Assembly: GCF_002118315.1 (NCBI RefSeq)
Contig: NZ_MTSZ01000001.1
Coordinates: 62,001 to 126,000 of the forward strand
DNA length: 64,000 bases
Reading direction: 5' to 3'
DNA from: Kiloniella majae
GTDB taxonomy: Bacteria > Pseudomonadota > Alphaproteobacteria > Kiloniellales > Kiloniellaceae
Part shown: in pieces, positions 16,458 to 24,961 of the stretch
Layout of the letters: the number at the start of each line of letters is the position of its first letter
How positions within the stretch are numbered: the first letter of the stretch is position 1
Notes under the pieces: generated by a model
Seen by the model: only the letters and a program-made list of their open reading frames with translations
What the model was told of the DNA's origin: nothing
Databases searched by the model: none
Made by a program: the position numbers and the translations under genes

Positions 16458-17729
16458 TTATGCAATGGCCCCGATGCTTCGCAGCTTTTCAATATCACTC
16501 TTTTCCGTGCCAAGAATATCACTGAGCACTTCGTCTGTGTGCTGCCCCAACATTGGCGGAGAAAGTTCAGCACCAGACTTGGCTTGCCCATATTTGATAG
16601 GCGTAGAAACCAATTTCTGCTGGGCACCATCCGGATGCGTATATTCCTTGAGAATGCCGCGTTGCTGCATATGTGGGTCAGCAAAAACCTGTGAAAGATC
16701 ATTAATGGGTCCACAGGGCACTTTCACTGTTTCAAGGGATGAAATCCAATACTCTGTTGGCTTGTCCTTCAATATTCTTTGAACAAAAGGAACAAGCTGC
16801 TCTCTGTTTTCAACTCTTGCTGAGTTTGTTTTGTACTTTGGATCGTTAGCAAGCTCTAAGCACCCCGCAACACCACAAAAAGCTTCGAACTGACGGTCAT
16901 TACCAACAGCCAAAATCATGTAGCCGTCTGAGGTTTCAAAAACTTCATAGGGCGAAATATTGGGATGAGCATTCCCTCTGCGATGCGGCACCTTTCCAGA
17001 AACCAGATAGTTCGTAGCCTGATTGGCCAACATCGCCGCCTGACAATCCATCAAGGCAATATCAATATGATCGCCTCGGCCTGTTCGTTCCCGCTTGAAT
17101 AGTGCGGCAAGAATACCCGTAACCCCATACATCCCACTGAACAGATCAACAACAGCAACACCGACTTTCATCGGTTGCCGGTCAGCCTCACCAGTGATGC
17201 TCATCAAGCCGCCCATGCCCTGTATCATCAGGTCATAGCCCGCCTTGTCCGCATAGGGACCTTCCTGACCAAAACCCGTAATAGAACAGTAAATGAGTTT
17301 GGGGTTTATCTTTGACAGACTTAGATAATCAAGGCCGAACTTTTTAAGACCGCCGACCTTAAAATTTTCAATAACGATATCGCAATGAAGAGCAAGATCC
17401 TGAAGGATTTTCTGTCCCTCTGGCTTTGTCATATCCACAGCCAGAGATCGTTTCCCCCGATTGGCAGACATATAATAAGCAGACTCTTGCGTATTTTCGC
17501 CCGCCGAAGTCTTTACAAAAGGAGGCCCCCAGGCACGGGTATCATCCCCGCAACCTGGACGCTCTACCTTGATCACATCACATCCCAAATCAGCCAATGT
17601 CTGACCAACCCAGGGACCGGCTAGTACACGTGACAGATCAAGAACCCTAATCCCCTCCAATGGCATATCCTCATGGGGTACGTCATTATGGGGCATATCA
17701 TCTTTCTGACTATCAGAAGGCTTTGTCAC
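16458..17729 (-). CDS. Class III (CaiB/BaiF family) CoA-transferase, possibly glutarate CoA-transferase
   Basis: The 423-residue product is a family III CoA-transferase: GIRVLDLSRVLAGPWVGQTLADLGCDVIKVERPGCGDDTRAWGPP opens the fold, and the likely catalytic aspartate is D166 in GYDLMIQGMGGLMSITG. The frame opens at a GTG (17729) without a strong ribosome site; ATG codons at 17696 and 17666 are alternatives and would trim a hydrophilic leader. The gene starts 36 bases after glutaryl-CoA dehydrogenase. In other bacteria and in human (SUGCT) a family III enzyme transfers CoA from succinyl-CoA to glutarate, so glutarate activation is the best inference. Confidence 0.83.
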   Translation of the reverse strand: MTKPSDSQKDDMPHNDVPHEDMPLEGIRVLDLSRVLAGPWVGQTLADLGCDVIKVERPGCGDDTRAWGPPFVKTSAGENTQESAYYMSANRGKRSLAVDMTKPEGQKILQDLALHCDIVIENFKVGGLKKFGLDYLSLSKINPKLIYCSITGFGQEGPYADKAGYDLMIQGMGGLMSITGEADRQPMKVGVAVVDLFSGMYGVTGILAALFKRERTGRGDHIDIALMDCQAAMLANQATNYLVSGKVPHRRGNAHPNISPYEVFETSDGYMILAVGNDRQFEAFCGVAGCLELANDPKYKTNSARVENREQLVPFVQRILKDKPTEYWISSLETVKVPCGPINDLSQVFADPHMQQRGILKEYTHPDGAQQKLVSTPIKYGQAKSGAELSPPMLGQHTDEVLSDILGTEKSDIEKLRSIGAIA

Positions 17730-17765
17730 CGCTATGAATCCCGTGTCTTACATAAAGGTCCGATT

Positions 17766-18953
17766 TTACATAAAAGCCTGTAAGCCAGTTTGTGCCCGTC
17801 CAAGAATTAGCGCGTGCACATCATGGGTTCCTTCGTAAGTATTTACGGCCTCCAAATTCATCACGTGCCGGATGACATGAAACTCATCAGACACCCCGTT
17901 ACCGCCATGCATATCGCGAGCTGTTCTGGCAATTTCCAATGACTTGCCACAGGAATTGCGTTTGATCATGGAAATAAGTTCTGGTGCGATCTTGCCATCG
18001 TCAAACAACTGACCTGCACGCACACAGCCCTGTAAACCCAAAGAAATTTCGGTTTGCATATCGGCAAGTTTTTTCTGTACCAACTGGGTCTGCGCCAAAG
18101 GGCGACCAAACTGTTTCCGATCCAGCGTATATTGACGCGCCGCATGCCAACAAAATTCAGCGGCACCCAATGCTCCCCATGCAATGCCGTAACGCGCACG
18201 GTTAAGACACCCAAAAGGCCCTTTAAGACCCGTAACTTCCGGGAACATATTTTCTTCAGGAACAAACACATTATCCATAACGATCTCACCCGTTACAGAC
18301 GCACGCAGACTAAACTTGCCTTCGATCTTTGGTGTGGAAAGACCTTCCGTGCCTCGTTCCAGAACGAAACCACGGATGATGCCTTCGTCATTTTTGGCCC
18401 AGACCACCATGACATCGGAAATCGGTGAGTTCGTGATCCACATCTTCGCGCCAGACAGCTCGTAACCGCCCTCAACTTTGCGCGCACGGGTTTTCATGCC
18501 GCCGGGATCAGACCCTGCATCCGGTTCCGTCAAACCGAAACAACCGACATATTCACCCGTCGCCAGCTTTGGCAGATACTTTTGCTTCTGTTCTTCTGAT
18601 CCATAAGCATAGATCGGGTGCATCACCAAAGAAGATTGAACCGACATGGCAGAACGATAGCCACTGTCCACCCGTTCAATTTCGCGGGCAATCAGACCAT
18701 AACTGGTATAGCTGACACCTGCACAACCGTAACCGTCAATCGTCGCGCCCAAAAAGCCAAGTTCGCCCATTTCACTCATAATGTCGCGATCAAAGTTCTC
18801 GTGACGGTTTGCTTCCAGAATACGCGGCATCAGCTTGTCTTGAGCGTAATCCCGTGCGCTATCCCTGACCATGCGCTCTTCTTCATTCAACTGAACGTCT
18901 AACAGGAACGGATCTTCCCAATCGAATTTTCCAAGTTTAGCAGATGCAGACAT
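17766..18953 (-). CDS. gcdH: Glutaryl-CoA dehydrogenase
   Basis: The 395-residue product is an acyl-CoA dehydrogenase of the glutaryl-CoA branch: [22 protein letters not shown] at the start, [27 protein letters not shown], and near the C-terminus the catalytic glutamate E374 in [20 protein letters not shown]. The enzyme oxidises and decarboxylates glutaryl-CoA to crotonyl-CoA using FAD in lysine, tryptophan or glutarate breakdown. It is first in a leftward run with the CoA-transferase and TPP enzyme, and faces a LysR regulator across 271 bases, the common gcdH/gcdR layout. Confidence 0.93.
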   Translation of the reverse strand: MSASAKLGKFDWEDPFLLDVQLNEEERMVRDSARDYAQDKLMPRILEANRHENFDRDIMSEMGELGFLGATIDGYGCAGVSYTSYGLIAREIERVDSGYRSAMSVQSSLVMHPIYAYGSEEQKQKYLPKLATGEYVGCFGLTEPDAGSDPGGMKTRARKVEGGYELSGAKMWITNSPISDVMVVWAKNDEGIIRGFVLERGTEGLSTPKIEGKFSLRASVTGEIVMDNVFVPEENMFPEVTGLKGPFGCLNRARYGIAWGALGAAEFCWHAARQYTLDRKQFGRPLAQTQLVQKKLADMQTEISLGLQGCVRAGQLFDDGKIAPELISMIKRNSCGKSLEIARTARDMHGGNGVSDEFHVIRHVMNLEAVNTYEGTHDVHALILGRAQTGLQAFM

Positions 18954-19224
18954 GTTCTTCTTTCCGAGCTATTCGCGGCACATGAAGTGCCTTAAGATTT
19001 ATGGAGCCAGTTATTTGATCATTGATTACCCCACAGAGTTTAATCAACAAGCAATGCCCCATTTTTTAGTAGATGCTGTTCAATCTAAGTTTATTGTCCC
19101 TTGTGATAAGATTAAAGGCCAACGATTATTTTTCCAAACATCATTCATTAAACTCATGACTATTACATCAAATAGCTGTACTGTCGCATGAATAATTCTT
19201 TGTCAGATATCTGAGCTTTATAAC
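18954..19224. promoter_or_regulatory. Divergent promoter region between gcdH and its LysR regulator
   Basis: This 271-base gap holds no supported gene. It must carry both promoters and LysR-type binding sites. A palindromic AGATATCT lies at 19206-19213 just before the regulator start, but I found no convincing T-N11-A operator by eye. Confidence 0.45.
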
Positions 19225-20130
19225 GTGATATACCGATACGTCCCTTCCCTGACCGCCCTGCGCACTTTCGAATCTTCCGCAAGGCACATGAGCTTTACGA
19301 AAGCTGCCGAAGAATTGAATGTGACGCAAAGCGCCGTCAGTCGGCAAATCAGACAATTGGAAGATGAGCTGGGCATTCGACTTTTTGAACGCGTCCGGCA
19401 AAGACTAGTCCTCACCGAAGCTGGCGCAAGCTATGTTCAGGAGGTAAGAAAAGGCCTCGACCAACTTAAATCAGCAACCCTTAACCTGTTGGCTTATCAG
19501 GGTGTTGGCGGTGAGCTATTACTGGCGTGTTTGCCGACCTTCGGTAGTCGATGGCTCATCCCGCGTTTGGGACGTTTTACGTCGCAACATCCCGAAATCA
19601 ATGTGAACCTCGTCACACGGATCGAAGCTTTTAATTTTGAGAGTGAAGACATTGATGCCGCCATCTATTTTGGGGATAGTAACTGGCCCGGAACAATATC
19701 TGATAAACTCATGGGCGAAGAGATGATCCCGGTCTGTAGCCCTTCTCTGTTGGAAGATGTGGGCTCTATAGAAACACCCGGTGACCTCAGCCATCATACC
19801 TTGCTACAGCTTCGTTCCAGACCCTATGCCTGGCAAGAATGGCTCAAGGGCAAGGAAACACAGGATATCAATCCCGCTGCAGGCCCCAAGTTCGAACAGT
19901 TCCACATGATTATCAATGCGGCTCTCACAGGCCTTGGCGTCGCCCTGTTACCTGCATTCCTGATCAAAGAAGAACTGAGCAAAGGCCTTCTGACCCAGCT
20001 TTTTGATGACAGTATCCGTGGTAAGAATGCTTACTACCTCGTCTATCCCGAAAACAAGCGCGGCCTGCCACGCCTGCAAACTTTCCGCCGATGGCTGTTA
20101 CGGGAAGCCGCCCGGCACGAAAAGAAATAA
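19225..20130 (+). CDS. LysR family regulator, GcvA/GcdR type
   Basis: The 301-residue product starts at GTG with VIYRYVPSLTALRTFESSARHMSFTKAAEELNVTQSAVSRQIRQLEDELG, the winged helix domain of the GcvA-like LysR branch, then a periplasmic-binding-protein-like effector domain (about 90-295) with the characteristic IEAFNFESEDIDAAIYFGDSNWPG. It is divergent from gcdH, the layout in which GcdR-type regulators activate glutaryl-CoA dehydrogenase genes. The ligand (probably glutarate or glutaryl-CoA) is inferred from context. Confidence 0.87.
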   Translation: MIYRYVPSLTALRTFESSARHMSFTKAAEELNVTQSAVSRQIRQLEDELGIRLFERVRQRLVLTEAGASYVQEVRKGLDQLKSATLNLLAYQGVGGELLLACLPTFGSRWLIPRLGRFTSQHPEINVNLVTRIEAFNFESEDIDAAIYFGDSNWPGTISDKLMGEEMIPVCSPSLLEDVGSIETPGDLSHHTLLQLRSRPYAWQEWLKGKETQDINPAAGPKFEQFHMIINAALTGLGVALLPAFLIKEELSKGLLTQLFDDSIRGKNAYYLVYPENKRGLPRLQTFRRWLLREAARHEKK

Positions 20131-20141
20131 GCTTTTGCTCC

Positions 20142-20252
20142 CTAGACAAGAAACTCTAGGAATAACCAGATATACAAAGGCATAGGAACAAGCACCCAGA
20201 TCAGGCTGATGGTCAGGGCTTTGATCAGTAACTTATCTACTTCTAAAGGCAT
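20142..20252 (-). CDS. 36-residue single-pass membrane protein, function unknown
   Basis: This short frame starts at ATG 20252 with an excellent ribosome site (GGAGAG about 5 bases upstream) and ends with TAG at 20142. It encodes MPLEVDKLLIKALTISLI then WVLVPMPLYIWLFLEFLV: a short charged N-terminus and one long hydrophobic helix. It lies 83 bases after a 73-residue membrane protein gene on the same strand, so the two are probably co-transcribed and may form a small membrane complex. No family was recognised. The strong ribosome site and purely membrane composition argue against chance. Confidence 0.6.
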   Translation of the reverse strand: MPLEVDKLLIKALTISLIWVLVPMPLYIWLFLEFLV

Positions 20253-20335
20253 TTTTCTCTCCTTTTTTCAGTGTTTTCGTCAGTGGGCCACCAGTGCTTA
20301 AAGAGGTCATTACTGACCATAAGCAATTGATACTA

Positions 20336-20557
20336 TTATGTTGCCAATCCATACACGTACACGACGGTTCCCGCATACACAGTCGTCAACCCAACAACGA
20401 TGGCCCACTTGGCATTGGCAATAAAAAATCGGACCAGCGGATCTTTTCTGGGAAAGGCCGCCTTCTCCCCTTCTTTGACAAAACCAGCTATCAACAGGAT
20501 ATAATTCACAAACCAAAAGGCTGTAAAAAGCTCGGCTGCTAAAACAACATATGCCAT
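20336..20557 (-). CDS. 73-residue two-helix membrane protein, function unknown
   Basis: The start ATG (20557) has AAAGGAG 6 bases upstream. The product has two predicted transmembrane helices (about 3-26, VVLAAELFTAFWFVNYILLI, and 50-71, WAIVVGLTTVYAGTVVYVYG) joined by a charged loop EGEKAAFPRKDPLVRF. I do not recognise the family. A 9-bp inverted repeat lies 33 bases upstream of the start and a short hairpin with a weak T-run (GGTCA/TGACC, 20305-20318) lies between it and the 36-residue frame. Possible roles are a small transporter accessory or a respiratory-chain small subunit, but nothing in the sequence decides. Confidence 0.7.
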   Translation of the reverse strand: MAYVVLAAELFTAFWFVNYILLIAGFVKEGEKAAFPRKDPLVRFFIANAKWAIVVGLTTVYAGTVVYVYGLAT

Positions 20558-20872
20558 AAGCTTCTCCTTTAATGTGTCTTTATTCTTTAAACATGTATTT
20601 TATATACATGTTATATAATTAAACTCAACAGCAGATATTCGTATTGGTCAAAATGCCGCAGTCGTGACCTCTATTTATTGGATATATCGAACTGAATTTA
20701 TAATTCTGAATTCGCTTTGAGAGCGAACAATTGTTCACTCTGCCAATTAAGGCTTAACTGATCGTACAAATAGGTGTTAATACTGGAGCGAAGAAGATTC
20801 AAAGGCATAAGCTATAATAGAAACTGAACTTTCGAACTATTTGTTTTAGTTCATTATCGAGACATTATTTCT
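20558..20872. promoter_or_regulatory. 315-base gap with a 9-bp inverted repeat operator candidate
   Basis: AACATGTAT-TTTAT-ATACATGTT (20590-20612) is a perfect dyad with 9-bp arms, 33 bases upstream of the 73-residue membrane protein gene on the minus strand, a position suited to an operator. The remainder (20613-20872) is AT-rich; I saw no gene or other structure in it. Confidence 0.55.
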
Positions 20873-21325
20873 ATGAAAATTAAACAGCACGAAGATATTA
20901 AAGACATTTTTTCTATCTTTCATGATGGAGTTATATCAGCTTCATCACTTCATGATGAGAGCATTATATTGGACATAGAAATACAATATCTATCTGAAAG
21001 GATTAACCCGGAATATACAGGTTTCAAAGTTTCTCTCTATGGCTTTTGTGATGTCGAATTCTCTACTTGGCCAAGTGATTTAAAGTCGGATCCTGAAAAA
21101 ATTACAGACATAAAGTCGATCTTCAAACCGGAGCTAGAAATATTAAGGGCAAACATCAAAAACAATAAAATCGAAGTGGTTTGCAACCAACATTCTCATG
21201 AATATGATTACTGCGGTGGAGTATTATTGTTTACCCTTAATTCGGCTGAGGTCCAAGATGCCTCAGGCAAATTTTATTCGATTGAGGATTTAGACACATT
21301 ATGTACAAATTATTGGAATAAGTAG
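20873..21325 (+). CDS. Hypothetical protein, low-GC orphan
   Basis: The frame encodes 150 residues with no signal peptide or membrane segment: MKIKQHEDIKDIFSIFHDGVIS, a mixed beta-rich body and a C-terminal YSIEDLDTLCTNYWNK. The FHDG...L-x-I-E-I-x-Y-L pattern resembles small hypothetical proteins often found as immunity or accessory genes, but I cannot assign a family. It is clearly richer in A and T than its neighbours and has no strong ribosome site, both compatible with recent acquisition. It stands between the small membrane genes and the FAD oxidases without an operon link. Confidence 0.6.
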   Translation: MKIKQHEDIKDIFSIFHDGVISASSLHDESIILDIEIQYLSERINPEYTGFKVSLYGFCDVEFSTWPSDLKSDPEKITDIKSIFKPELEILRANIKNNKIEVVCNQHSHEYDYCGGVLLFTLNSAEVQDASGKFYSIEDLDTLCTNYWNK

Positions 21326-21384
21326 GCAAAGTAAGAAAAATTAATGCCCCTCCTCGCCTCCTTTTAAAAAGCTAATTGCACGCC

Positions 21385-22725
21385 ATGAAATACCTTTATG
21401 ATATGCACGCCTTCTCTGCCCAAAATCATGCGCAGAGCTATTGGCGGGATACAGCGCCAAAGTTAGCGGATTTTCCCAGCCTATCAGATGATACCAAATG
21501 TGAAGTGGCTGTTATCGGCAGTGGGTACACAGGCATGATGGCGGCCTATCGCTTGGCAACGAAGTATCAGATTGATGTGAAGATCTTTGAGGCCGCGCAG
21601 CCCGGTTGGGGGGCTTCGGGGCGTAATGGTGGCTTTTGTTGTATGGGGTCGACGAAGCTCAGTTATCAGCAGATGATCCGGCGGTACGGGCTAGAGGCGA
21701 CACAAGATTTCTTTGCGGCGCAAAAGCAATCTGTTGCCTTTGTGAAGTCTTTTCTGGAAACCCATAACATTGATGCAGATGTTACGGGTAATGGAGAGAT
21801 TGAGCTGGCCCATAAGACTAACCGCATGGTTGATCTTCGACAGGAACAAGACTTTCTGGCTCAAACCTTTGGTCACAAAACGCACCTTTTATCCCCGGAT
21901 CAACTAAACGAAATGGGCTTGGCCGGTGATTTTCATGGCGGTCTTCATAATCCCACCGGATTTGGTCTTCACCCGCTAAAGTATGCCAGAGGGTTAGCCC
22001 GTCTTTTACGCGATACAGGTATTGAAATTTTTGGCAACAGCCCTGTGACCAAGTGGGAAAAGCATATTGATGGTCATCATCTTCATACGCCCCAAGGCAT
22101 TGTAAAAGCCAATCACGTTATCATGGCTACAAATGGCTATACGGCAGAAAACTTATCGACCAATGCATCCGGAAAATTACTCCCGGCCCTTTCATCCATT
22201 TTGGTAACCCGTCCATTAAGTCAACAGGAACAGCAGGATCAAGGCTGGAGCAACACAACAACGGTCTATGACAGCCGTATTTTGCTTCATTATTTCCGTT
22301 TACTACCTGATGGACGCTTTCTCTTTGGCGGGCGCGGCGGAACGGATAGCTCAGCCAAAGGAGAAAAGTTAGCAGAAAAAAGAGTTAGGGAAGATTTTAA
22401 AAAGCTTTTTCCTGCATGGTCTCATGTTGAGCACACACATTTTTGGCAAGGGTTTATTTGCCTCGCCAATGATCTTGTTCCCTATATTGGCCCAATCAAT
22501 AAAGACAAGACCGCTTGGACTTCACTTGCGTATCACGGTAATGGTGTGGCCATGTCAGGTTGGGCGGGAAGTGCTTTGGCAGATGAAATTGCGGGTGACA
22601 GAACCCAGAGCAAGCTACCAACCGTCTTTACCAAACGTTTCAATAAATTCCCTTTGCCTGCGCTACGTTTGCAATATTTAAAAGCAGCCTATGCCTTCTA
22701 TCAAATCAAAGATGAATGGCTTTAA
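21385..22725 (+). CDS. FAD-dependent amine oxidoreductase (DAO/PuuB-like), first of a tandem pair
   Basis: From the ATG at 21385 the product has 446 residues; a TTG three codons upstream and an ATG at 21403 are alternatives, with no clear ribosome site. Motifs are those of the DAO superfamily: VAVIGSGYTGMMAAYRLA, IFEAAQPGWGASGRNGGFCCMGS, and C-terminal AYHGNGVAMSGWAGSALADEIAG. It resembles the gamma-glutamylputrescine oxidoreductase branch and is distantly similar to the gene at 5826. It is followed 36 bases later by a second DAO gene. The amine substrate is unknown; a polyamine or N-methylated amino acid derivative is plausible. Confidence 0.82.
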   Translation: MKYLYDMHAFSAQNHAQSYWRDTAPKLADFPSLSDDTKCEVAVIGSGYTGMMAAYRLATKYQIDVKIFEAAQPGWGASGRNGGFCCMGSTKLSYQQMIRRYGLEATQDFFAAQKQSVAFVKSFLETHNIDADVTGNGEIELAHKTNRMVDLRQEQDFLAQTFGHKTHLLSPDQLNEMGLAGDFHGGLHNPTGFGLHPLKYARGLARLLRDTGIEIFGNSPVTKWEKHIDGHHLHTPQGIVKANHVIMATNGYTAENLSTNASGKLLPALSSILVTRPLSQQEQQDQGWSNTTTVYDSRILLHYFRLLPDGRFLFGGRGGTDSSAKGEKLAEKRVREDFKKLFPAWSHVEHTHFWQGFICLANDLVPYIGPINKDKTAWTSLAYHGNGVAMSGWAGSALADEIAGDRTQSKLPTVFTKRFNKFPLPALRLQYLKAAYAFYQIKDEWL

Positions 22726-22761
22726 AGATCATCCCTAAAGAACAAGAAACAAGTAGCAATA

Positions 22762-24042
22762 ATGACCTATCCTGATACCTATTACAGTCGGACAGCGGTT
22801 GAACATGCAACCTATCCCCCTCTCACACAAAATCTGGAAACAGATGTCTGCATCATCGGTGGCGGTCTGGCGGGGCTAAGCTGTGCACTGGAACTTCTTA
22901 ACAAGGGAAAGTCCGTAACAATCCTAGAGGCGAACCGGGTAGCATGGGGCGCATCAGGGCGCAATGGCGGCTTTGTTTCATCGGGCTTTGCAGGCGGTCA
23001 GGCCATTGTGGAAAAACGGCTGGGCATTGATAAGGCGCGCGACGTTTTTGCCTTGTCATTGGAAGGCGTGAATATGGTTCGAGATAATATCGCCGACCTA
23101 AAGCTGGAAGAGGTTAACCCAAGCCCCGGTATGTTGTCCGTCATACGCTATAACGATCCGGATGGCATGAAACAACACTGCGATTATATGGCAAAACAGT
23201 ATGACTATCCGCTGGATTATTTATCTCAAGACGACCTGCAGGAAAAATTCAAGACCACGCGTTACTACCAAGGCAACTTTGACAAGGGTGCATTTCATTT
23301 CCAACCACTAAATTATTGTCTCGGCCTCGCAAGGGAAATCACAAACAAAGGTGGTCTTATCTTTGAAAACAGTGAAGCCATTGAAATGAAACTCGATGGT
23401 CCAACAAAAGAAATTCACACGGCAAATGGTCATATAAAAACAAAAGACGTTGTTCTCTGCGGTGGTGGCTATTCCGGAGGTGTTTTTGATCGCCTCAGAC
23501 GTGCGTTACTTCCAATCGCAACTTATGTTGTTGTCACCGAAAAACTTGGAACCCGCGTTCATGATCTGGTGAAGACCAGTGCTGCGATCCTAGATGATCG
23601 CCAGGCATCGGACTATTACCGCATCATAGACGAAGACCGTTTGCTTTGGGGCGGCCGGATCACAACCAGAACAAGCCAGCCCAAGCGCCTCGCCCAACTG
23701 TTGAAACAAGATATTACAAACGTCTATCCGGAATTGGCAGACGTGAAAATTGATATGGCCTGGACGGGTTTGATGGCCTATGCCCGCCACAAGATGCCTT
23801 ACATTGGTGAATTAAAGTCCGGCGTCTGGTCCTGTACCGCTTTTGGCGGGCACGGTATGAACACAGCCCCTATTGGGGGACGTCTTGTTGCCGAGGGTAT
23901 AGCCCAAACATCTGACCGCCATAAGCTTTTCAAAGCGTTTGATCTGGAATGGAACGGCGGGATATTTGGTCCTCTGGCCGCACAGAGTGTTTATTGGGGC
24001 ATGAGAATATCAGACCGATGGCGTGAGGCTACGTCACGTTAA
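22762..24042 (+). CDS. FAD-dependent amine oxidoreductase (DAO/PuuB-like), second of a tandem pair
   Basis: The 426-residue product repeats the same DAO design as its upstream neighbour: VCIIGGGLAGLSCALELLNKG, ILEANRVAWGASGRNGGFVSSG, and C-terminal FGGHGMNTAPIGGRLVAEGIA. The two proteins are paralogues but far from identical, so they may act on successive or related amines. The start ATG lies 36 bases after the first gene, consistent with one transcript. It converges on a DeoR-type repressor gene with a 7-base gap. No glutamine-synthetase-like partner is adjacent to this pair. Confidence 0.83.
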   Translation: MTYPDTYYSRTAVEHATYPPLTQNLETDVCIIGGGLAGLSCALELLNKGKSVTILEANRVAWGASGRNGGFVSSGFAGGQAIVEKRLGIDKARDVFALSLEGVNMVRDNIADLKLEEVNPSPGMLSVIRYNDPDGMKQHCDYMAKQYDYPLDYLSQDDLQEKFKTTRYYQGNFDKGAFHFQPLNYCLGLAREITNKGGLIFENSEAIEMKLDGPTKEIHTANGHIKTKDVVLCGGGYSGGVFDRLRRALLPIATYVVVTEKLGTRVHDLVKTSAAILDDRQASDYYRIIDEDRLLWGGRITTRTSQPKRLAQLLKQDITNVYPELADVKIDMAWTGLMAYARHKMPYIGELKSGVWSCTAFGGHGMNTAPIGGRLVAEGIAQTSDRHKLFKAFDLEWNGGIFGPLAAQSVYWGMRISDRWREATSR

Positions 24043-24049
24043 TCCAGAT

Positions 24050-24808
24050 TTAAGTCGCGATTAAAGTTTCAACCCCGGCTTCCTCAAGGGCATCCTGAAG
24101 TTCTTGAGGTGGTTCTCTATCGGTTACCAGAAGATCCATATCACCCAAATTGGAAATATGGACAATCCCTTTGCGCTCGAACTTTGTGTGATCAACGGCA
24201 ACGATTACACGTTCAGAACGCTCCATGACAGCCTGACAAAATTCTTTTTCGCTGAGCCGGAAATCCATCAAGCCAGCGGGACTAACTGCACCAATAGCAA
24301 ACACAGCTGTCTTGACCTGAAATGTCTTGATAAATTCAATTGCCGTAGGTCCCACAGAGGCTGCATCGTCTGTACGCAACAAACCACCCGCCATATACAC
24401 TTCGTTGCCTTCGCCACTCACCAGTGTGCGGGAAATTTCTGCAGAGTTTGTCAGAATAACCAAATCGCTGTGATCGCATAACGCTCTCGCAACATAGTTG
24501 GTGGTCGATCCCGGATGTAAAAATACTGTTTCACCATCTTCGATCATGCGGGAAACCGCGGTGGCAATCTTGACTTTCGCGTCCATATTTTCCTGCATAC
24601 GCATATGGAACGGCGGCTCTTTGATGTCATCCGGCATGGTTACCTTGCCGTGAGTTTTAATGACAAGCCCCTTCGCAACCATAGGCTTGATATCACGTCT
24701 TATTGTTTCTTCCGAAACCGAAAGAGACGTCGCAATTTCAGATATGGCACAGGTGCCCTTTAAACGAATTGCGCGTAAAATTTCTTGCTGGCGAGACGAA
24801 GCAGACAT
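24050..24808 (-). CDS. DeoR family transcriptional regulator
   Basis: I chose the ATG at 24808 (GGGG 7 bases upstream), giving 252 residues; an in-frame GTG at 24832 is less likely. Residues about 1-57 form the DeoR winged helix (SSRQQEILRAIRLKGTCAISEIATSLSVSEETIRRDIKPMVAKG) and the rest is the DeoRC sensor domain with FLHPGSTTNYVARAL and AIGAVSPAGLMDFRLSEKEFCQAVMERS. Members bind phosphorylated sugars or related effectors. The effector and targets are unclear; a dyad ATTTC-AA-GAAAT (24859-24870) upstream may be an autoregulatory site. It converges with the tandem oxidase genes, so it is not obviously their regulator. Confidence 0.83.
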   Translation of the reverse strand: MSASSRQQEILRAIRLKGTCAISEIATSLSVSEETIRRDIKPMVAKGLVIKTHGKVTMPDDIKEPPFHMRMQENMDAKVKIATAVSRMIEDGETVFLHPGSTTNYVARALCDHSDLVILTNSAEISRTLVSGEGNEVYMAGGLLRTDDAASVGPTAIEFIKTFQVKTAVFAIGAVSPAGLMDFRLSEKEFCQAVMERSERVIVAVDHTKFERKGIVHISNLGDMDLLVTDREPPQELQDALEEAGVETLIAT

Positions 24809-24858
24809 GATGACCCCAAAAGATAAATTCACTACCTTTATGCCGCTCGAACAACTTC

Positions 24859-24870
24859 ATTTCAAGAAAT
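24859..24870. promoter_or_regulatory. Short dyad upstream of the DeoR gene
   Basis: ATTTC-AA-GAAAT is a perfect 5-bp dyad about 50 bases before the DeoR start codon. It has the same N2-centred design as the dyads upstream of ugpB, but different arms. It may be an operator; it is short enough to be chance. Confidence 0.35.
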
Positions 24871-24961
24871 AAGCTTAAATAACCACAAAAATCCCAATTT
24901 TTTGTGTTTTCAATTGCAAAGACTATTCCATTTAGATCTTTCTTACAGGGGCAAATTTCCC

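Noticed and set aside
18952-19191. A 79-codon plus-strand frame in the gcdH/LysR gap
   Set aside because: No ribosome site and no recognisable domain; the gap is expected to hold divergent promoters.
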